Made by a program: the position numbers and the translations under genes. 64,000 nucleotides of DNA from NCBI GenBank assembly GCA_021234155.1, contig JAJEKV010000095.1:2748372-2812371 (forward strand), written 5' to 3'. Origin of the DNA: Isoetes taiwanensis. Taxonomy: Eukaryota; Streptophyta; Lycopodiopsida; Isoetales; Isoetaceae. Below, one piece after another: positions 20,542 through 32,240 of the stretch. Positions within the stretch are counted from its first letter, which is position 1. Every line of letters starts with the position of its first letter. Below the pieces are notes generated by a model that worked only from the letters and a program-made list of their open reading frames with translations, had not been told where the DNA came from and did not search any database.

Positions 20542-23500
20542 TTTGCAGCACAAGGCTTTTCCCCTGGTTGTAATTGCCTAATGGTGCCATACCGCCATTT
20601 CCTTCAAATAGCATTGTGACGCCATTTCTTTATCCCAACTGACTATGTAATAGCCGTCGATGAGGTTTTTGACGAGACTTATTAAAATAGATTGTGCAAT
20701 ATATGCCTATCTCATGTAAAACTGTTGATATATTTAAAGCAAATGGTGCAGCTGCGCAATTTGCTAGGTGATTACACATACGTAAAATGGCGCAGCTGCG
20801 CTATTTGCAAGGCCACTTCAACATTTTATTGTGTTTAAATGCAACTTTACAGGAATAAATAGAGTATATTTGGACCATGTTTCAGACTAAATGCCAGTTT
20901 GTACAGGTACTTTTGCTTCATTTCATTTCAAATGCAGCAGTTTTCATGCTATTTCTTATAGTTTTTTTAGTATATGGCGCCATAGTGTTCTTCTTTGAGT
21001 GCATTTTTGCGCCATTTCATCCCAAATGCAGCAATTTTTGTGCCATTTCCTTTAGTTTTTCCACTAAATAGTGCAGATTTGATCAATAAATGTGCGAAAA
21101 AACAAGGAACAAAACAATTTCAGTGAAAGTTGGAATCACGAAATTTCCAAATTTAATGAAACTCTGCTTTATTCTCCACTATAATTTTTCACAGTAGTTG
21201 CACTCAATTTTACTATTTGAATTGGATGATTGATATAAGTGGCTGTTTATTACAGAGAGCTCTTGCCAAGTCCAAAAAAATGCCAGCAATTAGTCATGCC
21301 ACAGTTTAACATAATTTATAAATGGAAAACAATCTATTGCTAATGTGACAACAATCCAGCTGCAAAAGACGCACTAAGTGATTCTATTTGCCTTAGTTTA
21401 TTAGTGATTCTATTTGCTTTAGTTTATTAGTACAACATAATAAGAGAGGCTAGAAACGAATCCTCAGCTTCACAAAGTAGTTCCTGCAATGCACTGTAGA
21501 ATATTAAAAAAATACGTCGTGTTACATGAAAATATTGTGAGGGATCAACGAACAACAGCAAGGTGTAGGAATCGGAAACATGCAAAATTATTTCTGAATA
21601 AGGTGTCATGTGTGCAAGTTTCCAAATAAGACAGCTCCCTTCAGTATTTTGCTCACTTATGCAAATTTGCTGAAGAGAATAAGCAAAACGTCTTTCAAGT
21701 CTCTTAAAACAGCTGTTGTACTCCTCTACAGAAACACAAAGATTTATTGTAATAAGGAAGCGAGGGGCAATAGAGTGCACAAATCTCCGTGCCAGCCAAG
21801 TACAACATAGAAGATTGAAGAAAGGTTGAAATCCAAAAAAATATTATACCATGCAAACATACCAGCTAATGTCTCATTGGAGTAATACCCAGCTTTGGCT
21901 ATCTGAGATCAACCAATATAACATATGTAAAATGCAAGCTGAAAATGAAATACATCCCTCCTTTGATATCTACATCGGGATATCATCAATGTCAAATAAA
22001 TGGGAATGCCCAAGCATGTCAAGCATTATAATGTCATAAAATCTGAGTTTGCAGAATCACTGCAATAGGTGAGGCATTCGCTGGCTAACCAACAGAAAAT
22101 AAGTGATACCATAGCATTAATTTGCTATGGTCCATGCAAGGAAAACATGGCTATTACCTCTATGTTGGTTAATCTGAGAGCACCTGTTCAGTTCATACCA
22201 AGCAGTTGCATAATAGAAATTAAGGTTGACCAAGCTAATCAAATATCATGAACAACCCTTACCCAGAAATCGTTATAACTCAGAGTTAAGTCAGTGTGAT
22301 TCAAAAACCACACCATAAAAAGCTTACAGATTATGGTTACGGTCTATCTCCTACAATATTAGCTTTTTTGTTCTTCATTTGTAGTTTGGAAAGAGAAGAA
22401 GATAAAGGGAACATATTACTTACATTTTTTCACATAGCAACTCCAGCCCAAATTGCTCATGCATGTAGAAAGGAAGAAGAGCAAGCCTGTGAAGAAACAA
22501 ACCCAAGTGCATTAAGCTAAGATATGAAACATGCCCATAAGAAATAAAAAGCAATAAGAAAGTTGCAAAGGAATAAGGCCATAAGAAAAAACACCTTGCC
22601 AAATACAGCCACCATATCCATATGATTTGGTCATAGCCTTTCTTTTCTGTACATGTTTGTCTATGGTAAAACTTCAGCAGATCTTTTCCTTCAGCATAGA
22701 GACTATTCTTGCCAAGGTAACCAACAATTAAACTCTATAGCTATACCATCTGGCAGCCAAGCCTTTCTTAAATAGTGATTTAGGCAATGTCTATTTGCAA
22801 TATGTATCATTGAAATGCTAGCAAAGCTCATTATTTAACCCGGACTGCAAACAAAGTGGAGAACATATAAATATAACAACACCACCCACAGAAAGACCTT
22901 GACGGTTAGAGAAACGACCTGGCTTGGCTGCAATGCCCTTGGTCCACTCACTCTCCTGGACTTCCCAAATTGAGACTGAATGCGTGTCATGTGTTCATGC
23001 CTTAATAACTTCTAGGAAATACAACCAATTGTTAACAAAAAACACCTCGTTAACACTCCAATACATTCAACCAAGAAAGAGTGAGTTTATTAATGTCTAC
23101 GGACAACTCAAAAAAATACAGCAAGCCTTCAACATCTAAGCGCATTCTCCTAGCTGAAAGTGTTATTTAAATCTAGCAAGAAAGGTAAACTAAAACTTAG
23201 TGATAACGCTTATCAATGATTCTGTATCCTATGAGGTCAGTAATGCAACCCCTTATAGGATCTTTGCAAAATCCTGAGATCTTTCTCCTATGTCCTTTTC
23301 TTCTTTCGGGGCTGTCCTTTCTTAAACTTTTTGGCCATTGTCTGAGCGCCCCCAGTGGACCCTTCTGATTTGCTTTTACTATTACTCTTTAATGGTGCCA
23401 GATCAAGTATGAAAAAAGAAGTCAGCACCGCTTGCTTTAATTCTGAATCAGCTTCTTTTGTTTAAACACATTTCTTCTGAGTTGGTTATATACTTAAAAA

Positions 23501-24351
23501 GCAAGACATTTCTGGTCTGGAAAGTTCATCAAAGTAGTTGTACCCCTGAAAAGACAATGGTATCTTCCTCTTATTCCATAGATGCTGGATGCATTTGACA
23601 GATTCTTTGTTCATTATGGCCAACCATTTGCTTGCCGGCCAAAACTCTGTGCAAAGGCAAAACTCTATGCAAAGGCAAAAGACAACCACCCTGAAGCTTT
23701 CCTGTTTTCACTCAGCCTCCAACAACAACTCTCTTGCCCACAAAGACGGATCCACCATCCCACAAATCCATCACAGGAGATCGTTGAACAAAAAACTTAA
23801 AAAGTCTTATGATAGCCAATTTGTTCAAGCTTGAAGCTAGACAGCTCGAATTTGAAGCTAGCCAGTCCATTTGAGCTAGACAGTTGGTTTTCTCGGATAT
23901 GGGTCTGCTTTAACTAAGCACTCAAACCCTGCGTTTGCTCCCAACCATACATAGGCCTACAGGCAAGCCGAGGATGTGAAAGCCGAGGGCAAGCCGATGC
24001 CCTAACCTGTTTGTTCTCTACCCACAGAAATCAAACCCAAGCTCGAGATTGGAAGTTAGGCCGCAGACTGAAGCGACGCCGGCAGCATCATATGCGGCTC
24101 TTCCAGCCATAGCTAAATTCAAGGGGACCTGCAAGGATCTGGCCGCCATCAATTTTTCGCCTGGAGCCCAGGCCTATTACAAACCTCGGGCATAGCTGAT
24201 TAACAGTGGAGTGAAGCGGGTGCCATAGCCGCCCTAGCAAACCCTAAAGACCTTATGATGTGGCCTCATCTTCACCTTCAGTTTGGTCGAATCTGGGCCG
24301 TTAAAATTAGGGCGTGGTTCAAGACACACGCAATAACATTATAATATAAGA
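20542..24351. other. Helitron C 5' portion, unassigned cargo
   Basis: Mixed-composition DNA. One minus-strand piece at about 22505-22420 is bordered by AG and GT like an exon (encoding PFYMHEQFGLELLCEK). A 117-codon minus-strand frame at 21780-21427 has no recognised domain. The last 60 bases before 24351 carry the Helitron subterminal phrase GTGTGTCTTGAACCACGCCC on the minus strand. Confidence 0.4.
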
Positions 24352-24714
24352 TAACCTAGAATATAACTTACAATTGAACGTAACTCTCAACATGATGCCC
24401 TTATATGGCTATGTGCAATCGAAATCCAATCGGTGATCTTCCCGCAACCTTACCTCCGATTAATAGTTTTGGATTTCGATTCTGGAGTGCTAAAATGTAC
24501 CCATTCTCCCTTCGCATTTCTTGCTGGACTCCATAAGTGTGAAGCGGTTTTTTTTCTACCTTTAAATTTACGGATAGTTGTAGCCAGCTCTTTTTCTCCA
24601 TTGCCATTATTTTCATCAACTATAAAAGACCTTGACATATTGTGACTTACATATGAACAACTGCTATTTCGGTGTTCAATGCTGCCCACAAATTTCACAT
24701 CTTTCTGTTGCAAA

Positions 24715-25313
24715 AATATCTGGATTTGGATTTGGATTTATCACGATCAAGCACATGGATTCTGCACAACGTTCATTGAAGGAACCAAGCAAACAAATAA
24801 ATGTACGTAGGTGATGAGGTTTTGTTTTGGCGGTAGATTAATGTGTCTTCCTTGGATGCATTATATTACAGGGCATGATTACTCAGATGGCACTTCAACT
24901 GGGCCAACATCAATTGTTCAGGCACAACAAAAGCTTTATATTGGCGGTTTATCTTATGAAACTTCAATTGAGGCTTTGTTGGATATTTTCTTCCAGTATG
25001 GCAAGATTGAGGAAGGAGTAGTTGCGTCTGAAAAACACAAGCAAATCTCAGTAAGTATGTTCTTATACAACAGGCGTGCAGTATGTTCACTCCGTGTCCA
25101 AGACGAGTGTTAATAATACTTTTGATGTGCCTTCAATTTTTATTGAGGCTTTGCCTTCATTACATACAAAACTGTAGAATCAGCTAAGAAGCAATTAGTG
25201 ATCCCAAGGTAACTGCATTCGTGTTTGTACATTGTTTTCTTATTAACGTTCTTATTGGGTTATAGGGGAGACATGTGATTGTTAAGCTGGCTGCAAAAGG
25301 TCAAAAAGACAAC
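24715..25313 (+). pseudogene. UBA2-like RRM protein gene fragment with introns
   Basis: Four exon-like pieces in order. 24715-24801 encodes GFGFITIKHMDSAQRSLKEP, the end of a first RRM with its RNP1 motif. 24872-25050 encodes KLYIGGLSYETSIEALLDIF and GKIEEGVVASEK, the RNP2 and start of a second RRM, preceded by AG and followed by GTAAGT. 25148-25208 encodes FAFITYKTVESAKKQLVIP, the RNP1 of that RRM. From 25266 comes RHVIVKLAAKGQKDNG. This order matches plant UBP1-associated protein 2 (UBA2) and related double-RRM nuclear proteins. There is no start, and part of the RRM is missing after exon 2, so it is a fragment, most simply captured by a transposon. Confidence 0.72.
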
Positions 25314-25568
25314 GGTATCGCTTAAGAAAACAATGTACATACATTAATTAATTAATAATGTTAAGCAGATTTTTCTTATTAATTAATAACATTAACAAAG
25401 GGTTATTAATTAATTAATTAAACAATCAAATTAATAAGCCAGCTTAATTATTGTCTTGCACTGGTGGACGTGAAGGTTTAGTTGATACAGCAGTAAGTGG
25501 TCACCATTTATAAACCAAATCGATGCATTCAATTTATCATTCTTATTACGGAAGCTGCCTTTTGTCAG

Positions 25569-26265
25569 GTCAAGACTGCGGAAACAGGGTACATGTCTCG
25601 TAGGTTAATGAAAGCTTTGGAGGACCACAATACGATGGTACTGTCCGCAACTCTAGCAGTGGAATTGTTCAGCTTGTACATGGTGATGATGGGATGGATC
25701 CAATAAACATGGAAGGCAAGGATGGGGCTCCATTAAATCTGGAGAGGATTATGATTAAAACTAAGGTATTATATTATTCTCGAAGTTCCAAACTAGATTA
25801 AATAAATAACACTAAAATTTGCAGGCTTCATCCCCTCCACTGGGTCATACAACATTGACATCACTTGAATTGGAAAAGGCTTTGAAGGAGAAGCTGTCTG
25901 ATCCCAAGTTCAGGCCTGAATATGGATATTCTAACTTATTGTTTTCTTAGAATCATTGAAATAGTTTTTGAAACAGCTTGCATCCAATACAGAAGACTAG
26001 GTCTATTCTTGGCTTGCTAGAGTGTAGAAGTGGGGCAGAGAACAATTTGAAGGAAAAAGTTGCAACATGTACTTTTGGGCTGACTGCTCGACCGTTAGAG
26101 GTGACTGGTAAGTCTGTTATTTCAGATTTAAGTAATCTAATATATGACAGAAGTATATTGCATATTTTAGATCTTTTTAAACACTTGTATTAGCCGTTAC
26201 AATACAAAGAAGCTGGAACTAGGTACTGCAGTTGGTGCGATTGGTGCACAAAGGATTATAAAGAA
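25569..26265 (+). pseudogene. RNA polymerase III largest subunit (NRPC1-like) fragment
   Basis: Exon 25569-25765, preceded by CAG and followed by GTATT, encodes KTAETGYMSRRLMKALED and, after a frameshift near 25627, a stretch reading HGDDGMDPINMEGKDGAPLN; this is the conserved region of the Pol III large subunit downstream of the bridge helix. Exon from 25826 encodes TTLTSLELEKALKEKLSDPK. At 26195-26265 the piece LELGTAVGAIGAQ matches the start of the EPG.AVG.IGAQS motif. Introns are retained, the frameshift disables it, and both ends are missing. It follows the UBA2-like piece in the same direction without belonging to the same gene. Confidence 0.75.
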
Positions 26266-26420
26266 GAGATACCAGGGATATGATTCAACCAAGGAAACAA
26301 TCAAAAGGTTTCTCTTTGCCTTCCCCAGTCAATCAAGGAGGCTAAACGTTGTTGCGGAAGGAAGGAAGACAACCAAAGCATGAATTGACTGACAAGATGA
26401 TAATTACTGTCGAAGAATAC

Positions 26421-26549
26421 CTTAACCTCTTCATAGAGTTTCTTCTCCCATGCACAGAGCCTGTCAAGTGTAGCAGCATGGCTTCTCGTTAATCCACAAT
26501 CGTCCGAGACCAGCTCATAGACCAGCTCATGGCTGCGGCTTGCTGTCAC
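26421..26549 (-). pseudogene. DUF632 protein exon fragment
   Basis: On the minus strand the piece HAATLDRLCAWEKKLYEEVK is the signature that opens the DUF632 domain of a family of plant proteins (usually with DUF630 at the N terminus; some are plasma-membrane associated or regulate leaf form and nitrate response). It ends in a normal splice donor (AAG then GTATTC) at 26421. Only this exon end is present. Confidence 0.65.
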
Positions 26550-27591
26550 CTATGGATTTCCATTTCCTTGCCACTTCTTTTTCCCCTACTTGAAGCCAGT
26601 CAAGGATTGGCCTGCTATAGCCTGTGGCTTCTGGATGTCTTAGATCGTTGTAGAAAACATTCTGTGGCATCAAAAAGTACATTATGATATTGATAATAGA
26701 ATGGAACTACAAAATCCACACAAAATATGAACCTCGATTAAGAAATAGCCAGAAAGAACTTCCAGCTTTGCATGCCGAGCCAGTTCATCTATTAAGCAAT
26801 AAAGTATGTCCTTAAAATCCGTAAGTGGTTGGCTACCCAACACAAAGAACTCTTGTGCCTGTCCAACCAGTTTACACATGCTAAATATTTATACGTCATG
26901 CTATTTGCAGAGATTTTACTAACAAAAGATGCTCTGGTTGTGTGTCTGTGTCTTAAATACATCCTTCGCAGAACGTGCTACTGCATCTATTCAATTGTAT
27001 CTTTGAAAGTCTACCACTGGAACTGTAAAATTCTACACAGAGCAGGACCTCAGAAGAGTTCGCAGGCTCAAAGGGGTTGTTTGAATTGCTATCACCTGGA
27101 GGCTGCAAACACATTTAAGTGGAAACTTTATGATTTACTTTAAGCAGTTAATTGCTTTAGCACATCGCGCATTGGCTTCCCCAACATTGCTATTTTGCAA
27201 TTCTACATAGCTCCATGACATATTAATCAAGAAGTCATACTAAGCAACATTGGTCTGGACACAACAGAACATAATACAAATGAGTTTTTTTTTTTTTTTT
27301 GAATAACTAGCATGCCTTGCCATAACAAGGTCTGCACATAGGTGTTTGTCATTCTTGCATCGTTCTGACATTTCAACCTGCAAAGAAAGATAAGTTATCT
27401 AATCTTGATGTGGAAGGGAACCTGCCATTCTTGTGCAAGTTATAACTAGATTTGTTAATTCAATGTTCAAGCATTGCGTGTGCATGTTATAAGCCTTCAA
27501 ATTCGGAAAATTCACTTTAATAAACTTGTTCCAGGAACCATTATTTCAATTCAACTGTGCGATTTCATGCTTACAACACAAGCATGTTATA
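26550..27591. other. unassigned DNA between captured gene pieces
   Basis: No domain recognised. A T-run (27287-27301) stands near the middle. Confidence 0.35.
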
Positions 27592-27899
27592 GTCTACTTA
27601 TCTGCCTTGACTGGATTGCCTTCCTCTGTCATCTCTACTTCTATCTTCTCATCCTGCAAGGGCTGTCTCTCCTCATCATTAGATGCGTCTGAAATAACTA
27701 TGCTAGGTTTTGCCATCAACTGCTGATATAAGATGCCTATACATGTTAGCAGCCCCATAGTTCCAACTGCAGATGCGTGCCTTTTACACACAAAAAGATT
27801 TGTTACCACTGTAAGCGGCTTGTTCACAACCCCCAGGACAGTGAAACTGGTCGCAGAGATTGACCTTCTACATGCAAATCCAAAAAATGATGCTAACAT
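27592..27899 (-). pseudogene. nucleotide-sugar/triose-phosphate transporter C-terminal fragment
   Basis: The minus strand encodes SISATSFTVLGVVNKPLTVV followed by a segment containing KRHASAVGTMGLLTCIGILY and QQ, the last two membrane segments of the plant nucleotide-sugar transporter (TPT/DMT) family, then an acidic hydrophilic tail typical of the cytosolic C terminus. No upstream membrane segments are found nearby. A captured or decayed gene end. Confidence 0.65.
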
Positions 27900-27951
27900 G
27901 ATAACTTCAAAAGAAAATCATTGTCATCTATAAACAACCCATATAATACCA

Positions 27952-27994
27952 GATTTAACCAATATATTTTGCTCTAGCAAAATATTGGTTAAAT
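27952..27994. repeat. short perfect-stem palindrome
   Basis: GATTTAACCAATAT... and its inverted copy ...ATATTGGTTAAATC flank a central TCTA, with arms of about 19 bases. Could be a remnant foldback end or a chance hairpin. Confidence 0.6.
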
Positions 27995-27999
27995 CTTTC

Positions 28000-28774
28000 T
28001 GCTCTCTGCTTGTTCTGAGTCCATTCCATGCCTCTAAAGGGTTGCTTCTATGTTTCTGTTGATAAGAATGTGACCACAACACAATTTTCTATAATCAAAG
28101 CAAGCAATAGCATTTCTTCACTGACACACTAGGCAATGACTATAATAGCACTCACCGTTTTTCCATTTCTATTGCTGGTATCAGCTTCCGGTAGTTTACC
28201 CTTCGGAATGCCAAAACGCTAATCTCCAGACAACTTATATAACCCTGCAATAACCGAAAAAATACAATAAACGTTCATACATAACCCTACTTTGGCATAA
28301 GATCTCTCTATTTCCCATAGCCCGAAATTCTGTACTTTAATTCTATCCATGCTAACTCCATCTACGACTGCCAAATACCAGCATACACATACCTCCACCC
28401 ACGAAATCACCACACAACACTCCAAACCGCCAAAACACACCCCGCTCAGCTGGAATTGCACGTACCCATCGCCAAGAGCATCTCCGGACTCAGAGCGAAC
28501 AGGGAATATACCACCATGGCCGCCCAATCCACCACGTCACCGCACCTATGAAACATACCCCATGCATGCCCGATCCCTGAACAAGATGCTAACGCATCAA
28601 TGGGTTGCCCTTTGGAGTAGCCATTGATGCATGCGGAATTACTCTGAACGTTCAACGAGAAAACATAAATACAAAATCAATCAAAAGAAGACTCCGATTT
28701 ATCATTGATCTCCACCAAAAAATACAATCAAAAGAAAGAACATAAGTAGATCAGAAGTGGATTACATGAGTCTC
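28000..28774. other. unassigned stretch before the LTR
   Basis: No domain or terminus recognised. Confidence 0.3.
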
Positions 28775-29014
28775 TGTTGGAATGTATTTATAATACATCC
28801 ATACAATCTTAGCCTTTGTCTATTGATAGGTCCTTGTCTATTGATAGTTCATGGAGCTAAAAGGGTCTTTGCTTATTAGCCCTTCATTATTGTATATAAG
28901 AGCATGTACTCTTCATGAATTATATATTCACTTTGGGATTACCTTGTGTTCTTTCTGTCTCGTTCCCTTTGTCTTGCTGCGTCACTTTATTCCTTGCATA
29001 TTATATTTCCAACA
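28775..29014 (+). mobile_element. Ty1/copia-type 5' LTR
   Basis: The 240-bp segment begins TGTTGGAATG and ends ATTTCCAACA, giving the TG...CA limits and the TGTTGGAA/TTCCAACA short inverted repeat common in plant copia LTRs. It holds a TATA-like box (TATATAAG, about 28893). It is followed at once by a primer-binding site (29015), so it is the 5' LTR and not a solo LTR. I do not find the 3' LTR in the window. Confidence 0.85.
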
Positions 29015-29120
29015 TGGTATCAGAGCCTGGTTCGAGTTCATGGATACCGCAAGGATTGACGGAAAACTTTTTATCGAAACAAAAGATTCAAAGGAGCTTC
29101 AGACGAAAGATGAAAGGTAA
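29015..29120 (+). mobile_element. copia primer-binding site and gag start remnant
   Basis: TGGTATCAGAGC (29015-29026) matches the 3' end of initiator methionine tRNA, the usual copia primer site. A short frame from the ATG at 29040 (MDTARIDGKLFIETKDSKEL) is where gag would begin, but it stops at 29120. The rest of gag and pol is absent or unrecognisable. Confidence 0.7.
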
Positions 29121-29983
29121 CACGAAGGTAATAATGATCATCTTTCTTCTTTTCATAATGAACACATATTGACAACACATTAAAAGTATGAAATCTGAAT
29201 TGTAAGAGAAAACTAATTTATGATGATGCAAAAGAAAGTCGTAGCTAGACAATAAAATAATAGGTCGAATTTGAAAGGACATAGCTCTCTTAATATAGCT
29301 TGGATTTCTACGATCTAAAGCTTTTTGAAAAGTTCTCAGAGTCTAGTTTATGTGGCAATAAAAATAACTTAAAAAGAATAAGTATTGTTTGAGTTATTGA
29401 TGTTTTAGTGATTAACCCTGTTCTAAGACTGCAGGAAAAAAAGGGGATAGAAAGTAATATTCACATTGAATAGTCAATTCTTTTTTATGATAAACTATAT
29501 CTTCTTAATGAATGATTATTGTCGCAAAAGAATCATCAGAAATAGAAAGAATGATTTTTTGTGATATGCTTTATTTTATTTAGACTTCTAAGAAAGAATG
29601 ACTCTCTGGGATATGGTTTGTTTTATTTATAGTCTAAAAAAAACTTTGTTTTTTCCTCTGATTCGGCTCCTGTTGCCATGATACCATTTCTATTCTTAGA
29701 GATGCAACATGCAAGCCTTGAATTTGTTTCATATGTTTAATAGATGTTGGTTTTTATTGGAAGATTCCTATCACATTACTTAATACTGCACATCTAAAAG
29801 ATGACAAGATTATTGAATATGATGAAACTATCTACGTGATTGTCCCAGCTGGAAAGGTATGATTTCTTCTTGGAATCATGAATACAGATTGATATGTTTT
29901 GCTAACTATGATAGAATTCAAAAACATGGAAAGAAAAGCCATGTGATTACTTGCAAATTAGAAAAAAAAATCATGAGGTTATT
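29121..29983. other. decayed or unassigned sequence after the copia head
   Basis: AT-rich, with stops in all frames. No pol motifs. Confidence 0.3.
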
Positions 29984-30360
29984 TCAAAACATCATGGGAA
30001 AGCCATGTGATTTATTGAGAACTATAGAAAAGTCATAAGATTAAATTGAAACATCATGGAAAAGCCATGTGATTTATCAAACTTTTTTGAAACATCATGG
30101 GAACGCCATGTGATTTATCAAGGATTTGAAAGCACCATAGAAATTTCATAAGATTAAATTGAAACATCATGGAAAAGCCATGTGATTTATCAAATTTTTG
30201 AAACATCATGGAAAAACCATGTGATTTATCAAGGTGAAACATCATGGAAAAGCCATGTGATTTATCAAATTTTTGAAACATCGTGGAAAAGCCATGTGAT
30301 TTATCAAAGTTTTGAAACATCATGGAAAAGCCATGTGATTTATCAAATCTTTGAATGCAA
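29984..30360. repeat. 39-bp minisatellite
   Basis: The phrase CATGGAAAAGCCATGTGATT recurs about nine times, mostly at a 39-base spacing, within a unit containing TTATCAAATTTTTGAAACAT; some units are shortened. On the minus strand 39 bases equal 13 codons, and the array reads as repeats of DKSHGFSMMFQKF, probably by chance since no larger gene surrounds it. Confidence 0.88.
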
Positions 30361-30373
30361 TGGAGTGACATTC

Positions 30374-30568
30374 CTCATATGCTAATATAAATTTTCTTTA
30401 TGAAAGCAATGGCGTGACATTTCCCATATGCTAATATAAGTTGCTTTTTATTTATGACAGCAATGGAGCGATATTCTAAGTTGTTTTTTTATTTATAACA
30501 GCAATGGAGCGATATTCCCCATATGCTAATATAAGCTGCTTTTCATTTATGACAGCAATGGAGCGATA

Positions 30569-30571
<3 letters not shown>
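30374..30571 (+). repeat. short tandem repeat, GCAATGGAGCGATATTC unit
   Basis: Four imperfect units carrying GCAATGG(A/C)G(C/T)GA followed by CCATATGCTAATATAA. A related unit (GCATGGAGAGATTTCCCATA) continues on the far side of the LINE, at about 31981, so the LINE probably inserted into or beside this repeat. Confidence 0.75.
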
Positions 30572-30599
<28 letters not shown>

Positions 30600-31945
30600 T
30601 GGCAAGATGTTTTTATTTTTTATTATATGAAAAGGTATTTACATAAATAAAGGACCTAACAAAATGTCCCTTTAAGAGGACTGAACTGCATTCACAACTC
30701 TAACAGGTTACTTATCCTAGTCTACTCATCCTCTACATTGCCTTTAGAGGCCCAAGAGCATACAAAATATTCGTAGAATCCTCTGACTTTGCCGATACTA
30801 TCAAACTCTTGGTCGTAACTATCACCAAATTTCCTTCGATGAGCAATGCCCATCAAAGCAGTTTCATAACTAAAGCTCAGTGTGATCCTTCTGTAATCTG
30901 AGTTAAGTTTGCCTCTATCCACCTCACAACGGTGCTTCCAAACACACCATAGTGCAATAGCAATCAGCGATCTTTTCAGCTTGGAGGCCCTAAGCATGAC
31001 AATCCTAGGCCAAACAAGTTCCTGGGATGTGAGTCCGAGTATGGGCAGTACCCAATGCCAAAACGGACTGGTTGCAGGGCAGAAAAACATATGGTTGGTA
31101 TCTTCCTCAGCTTTACATCCAAGCGGGCAATCTGTCTCCCTGACAATCTTCCTCTGCTTCAGCCTACACAAGGTAGATACTCCACCTTGCCATGCAAGCC
31201 ATATGAAGTGCTGAATTTTCCTGCTACACCAAAGGTTCCAGCTGTCCACTAGATAAGGGAGTATGTCTTCTTGTTGATATCCCATTCGGCTGCATATATT
31301 TAAGGGTTTTCTCTGTAACAGCAGTTTGTATAGGAGACTCACCTTATATCCTTTGATATCCTGCCCTCTTTCATCCTTGATTATCCACTTCTCTCCAGCC
31401 CCATCTATGCCTGAGATGACGTCCACCTTTTTCAAGATCTGTTGGTAGAGCTTTTTGTCCCCTTTTCTATTTCCCACAATATTCTTAATTGTTGACCATG
31501 CCTGCCATTTCTGTCTATCTGTGTCCCATATGTCCTTTAGCTTACATATATTTTTGTCTTTCCATCTTGCATAAATTCTTGGATGAACTAAGGCAAGTGG
31601 CAGTCCCTTTTTGCTCCTTAGATGCTGGCACCAGAAAATTAGGAACGACCCTGCTTCCCACGGAATTTCCTCTGCTGTAAAGAGCTGGGCCACCTCCTTC
31701 CATGCCAACAGAATATACCTCATCATAGGAGAGATGTTGGTCCCAATTTCGTACTGCAGAAAGGCTGCATTTGGGAGGACCATCGGAGTGGATGGTTTGC
31801 CTTGTGGATGACATTTTTGTAGGTTATATCTAATAAGGTACATGGCTGGGGAATTTTCTCCTTGAACTGCCCTCCAGACCTGCTTGGATACTAGCACTTG
31901 GGCCTGGACTCTGAAGTCTTTTAGACCCAGCCCATTCTCCATAAT
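30572..31945 (-). pseudogene. 5'-truncated LINE with RT zinc-binding domain and poly(A)
   Basis: Minus-oriented non-LTR retroelement 3' end. The reading frame 31942-30722 opens with GLGLKDFRVQAQVLVSKQVW, the stretch that follows the reverse transcriptase in plant L1 ORF2, and then contains the zf-RVT zinc-binding region: IQHFIWLAWQGGVSTLCRL, C-PLGCKAEEDTNHMFFCP. The frame is open to a normal stop. A 120-bp 3' UTR leads to 27 T (poly(A) on the minus strand, 30572-30598). Endonuclease and RT are missing, as expected of 5' truncation. No clear target duplication was seen. Confidence 0.85.
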
Positions 31946-32147
31946 TATATATCATATTATACAGGTGAACATTTTTTAAAGCATGGAGAGATTTCCCATA
32001 TGCTATTATATGCATGATTATTCTTCACCTTTAAAAAGTTGAATTTATTATTCTTTTTAACTACAAATCTAATTTTATTATTATGCATTTGATTGAGTTG
32101 GTTGTATGTGCTTGTTAATTAAAAAGGTATTCATTTGTATTACTTGT

Positions 32148-32218
32148 GCATTGGTGGTCTAGTGGTAGAATAGTACCCTGCCACGGTACAGACCCGAGTT
32201 CGATTCTCGGCCAATGCA
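32148..32218 (+). tRNA. tRNA-Gly(GCC), copy 1
   Basis: 71 nt with a 7-bp acceptor stem GCATTGG/CCAATGC, anticodon stem GTACC/GGTAC with loop CTGCCAC (anticodon GCC), and T arm CCGAG-TTCGATT-CTCGG. The A box (TGGTCTAGTGG) and B box (AGTTCGATTCT) match plant nuclear tRNA-Gly. CCA is not encoded. Looks functional. Confidence 0.95.
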
Positions 32219-32240
32219 TCCTGTGGTTCAACTCTTCCAA

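Larger units (their letters stand above)
13919..24351 (-). mobile_element. Helitron C, outer element containing Helitron B
   Basis: Minus-oriented. The 5' end TCTTATATTATAATGTTATT starts at 24351 with A before it (T at 24352 on the plus strand). The 3' end has hairpin GCCCATCAACGATGGGC (13930-13946), ACCATAA, and CTAG (13919-13922), followed by T. Compared with the other hairpins one base pair has changed on both sides (G-C to T-A), keeping the stem. Helitron B (14802-18548) lies inside, leaving about 6.7 kb of own sequence, which includes a foldback palindrome (20204-20541) and unassigned DNA that may hold captured exons. I see no Rep/helicase. Pairing of these two ends is inferred; other events could lie between them. 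Confidence 0.6.

Noticed and set aside
29984-30360. CRISPR-like array
   Set aside because: Units follow each other without unique spacers, and the sequence is plant nuclear DNA; it is a minisatellite.
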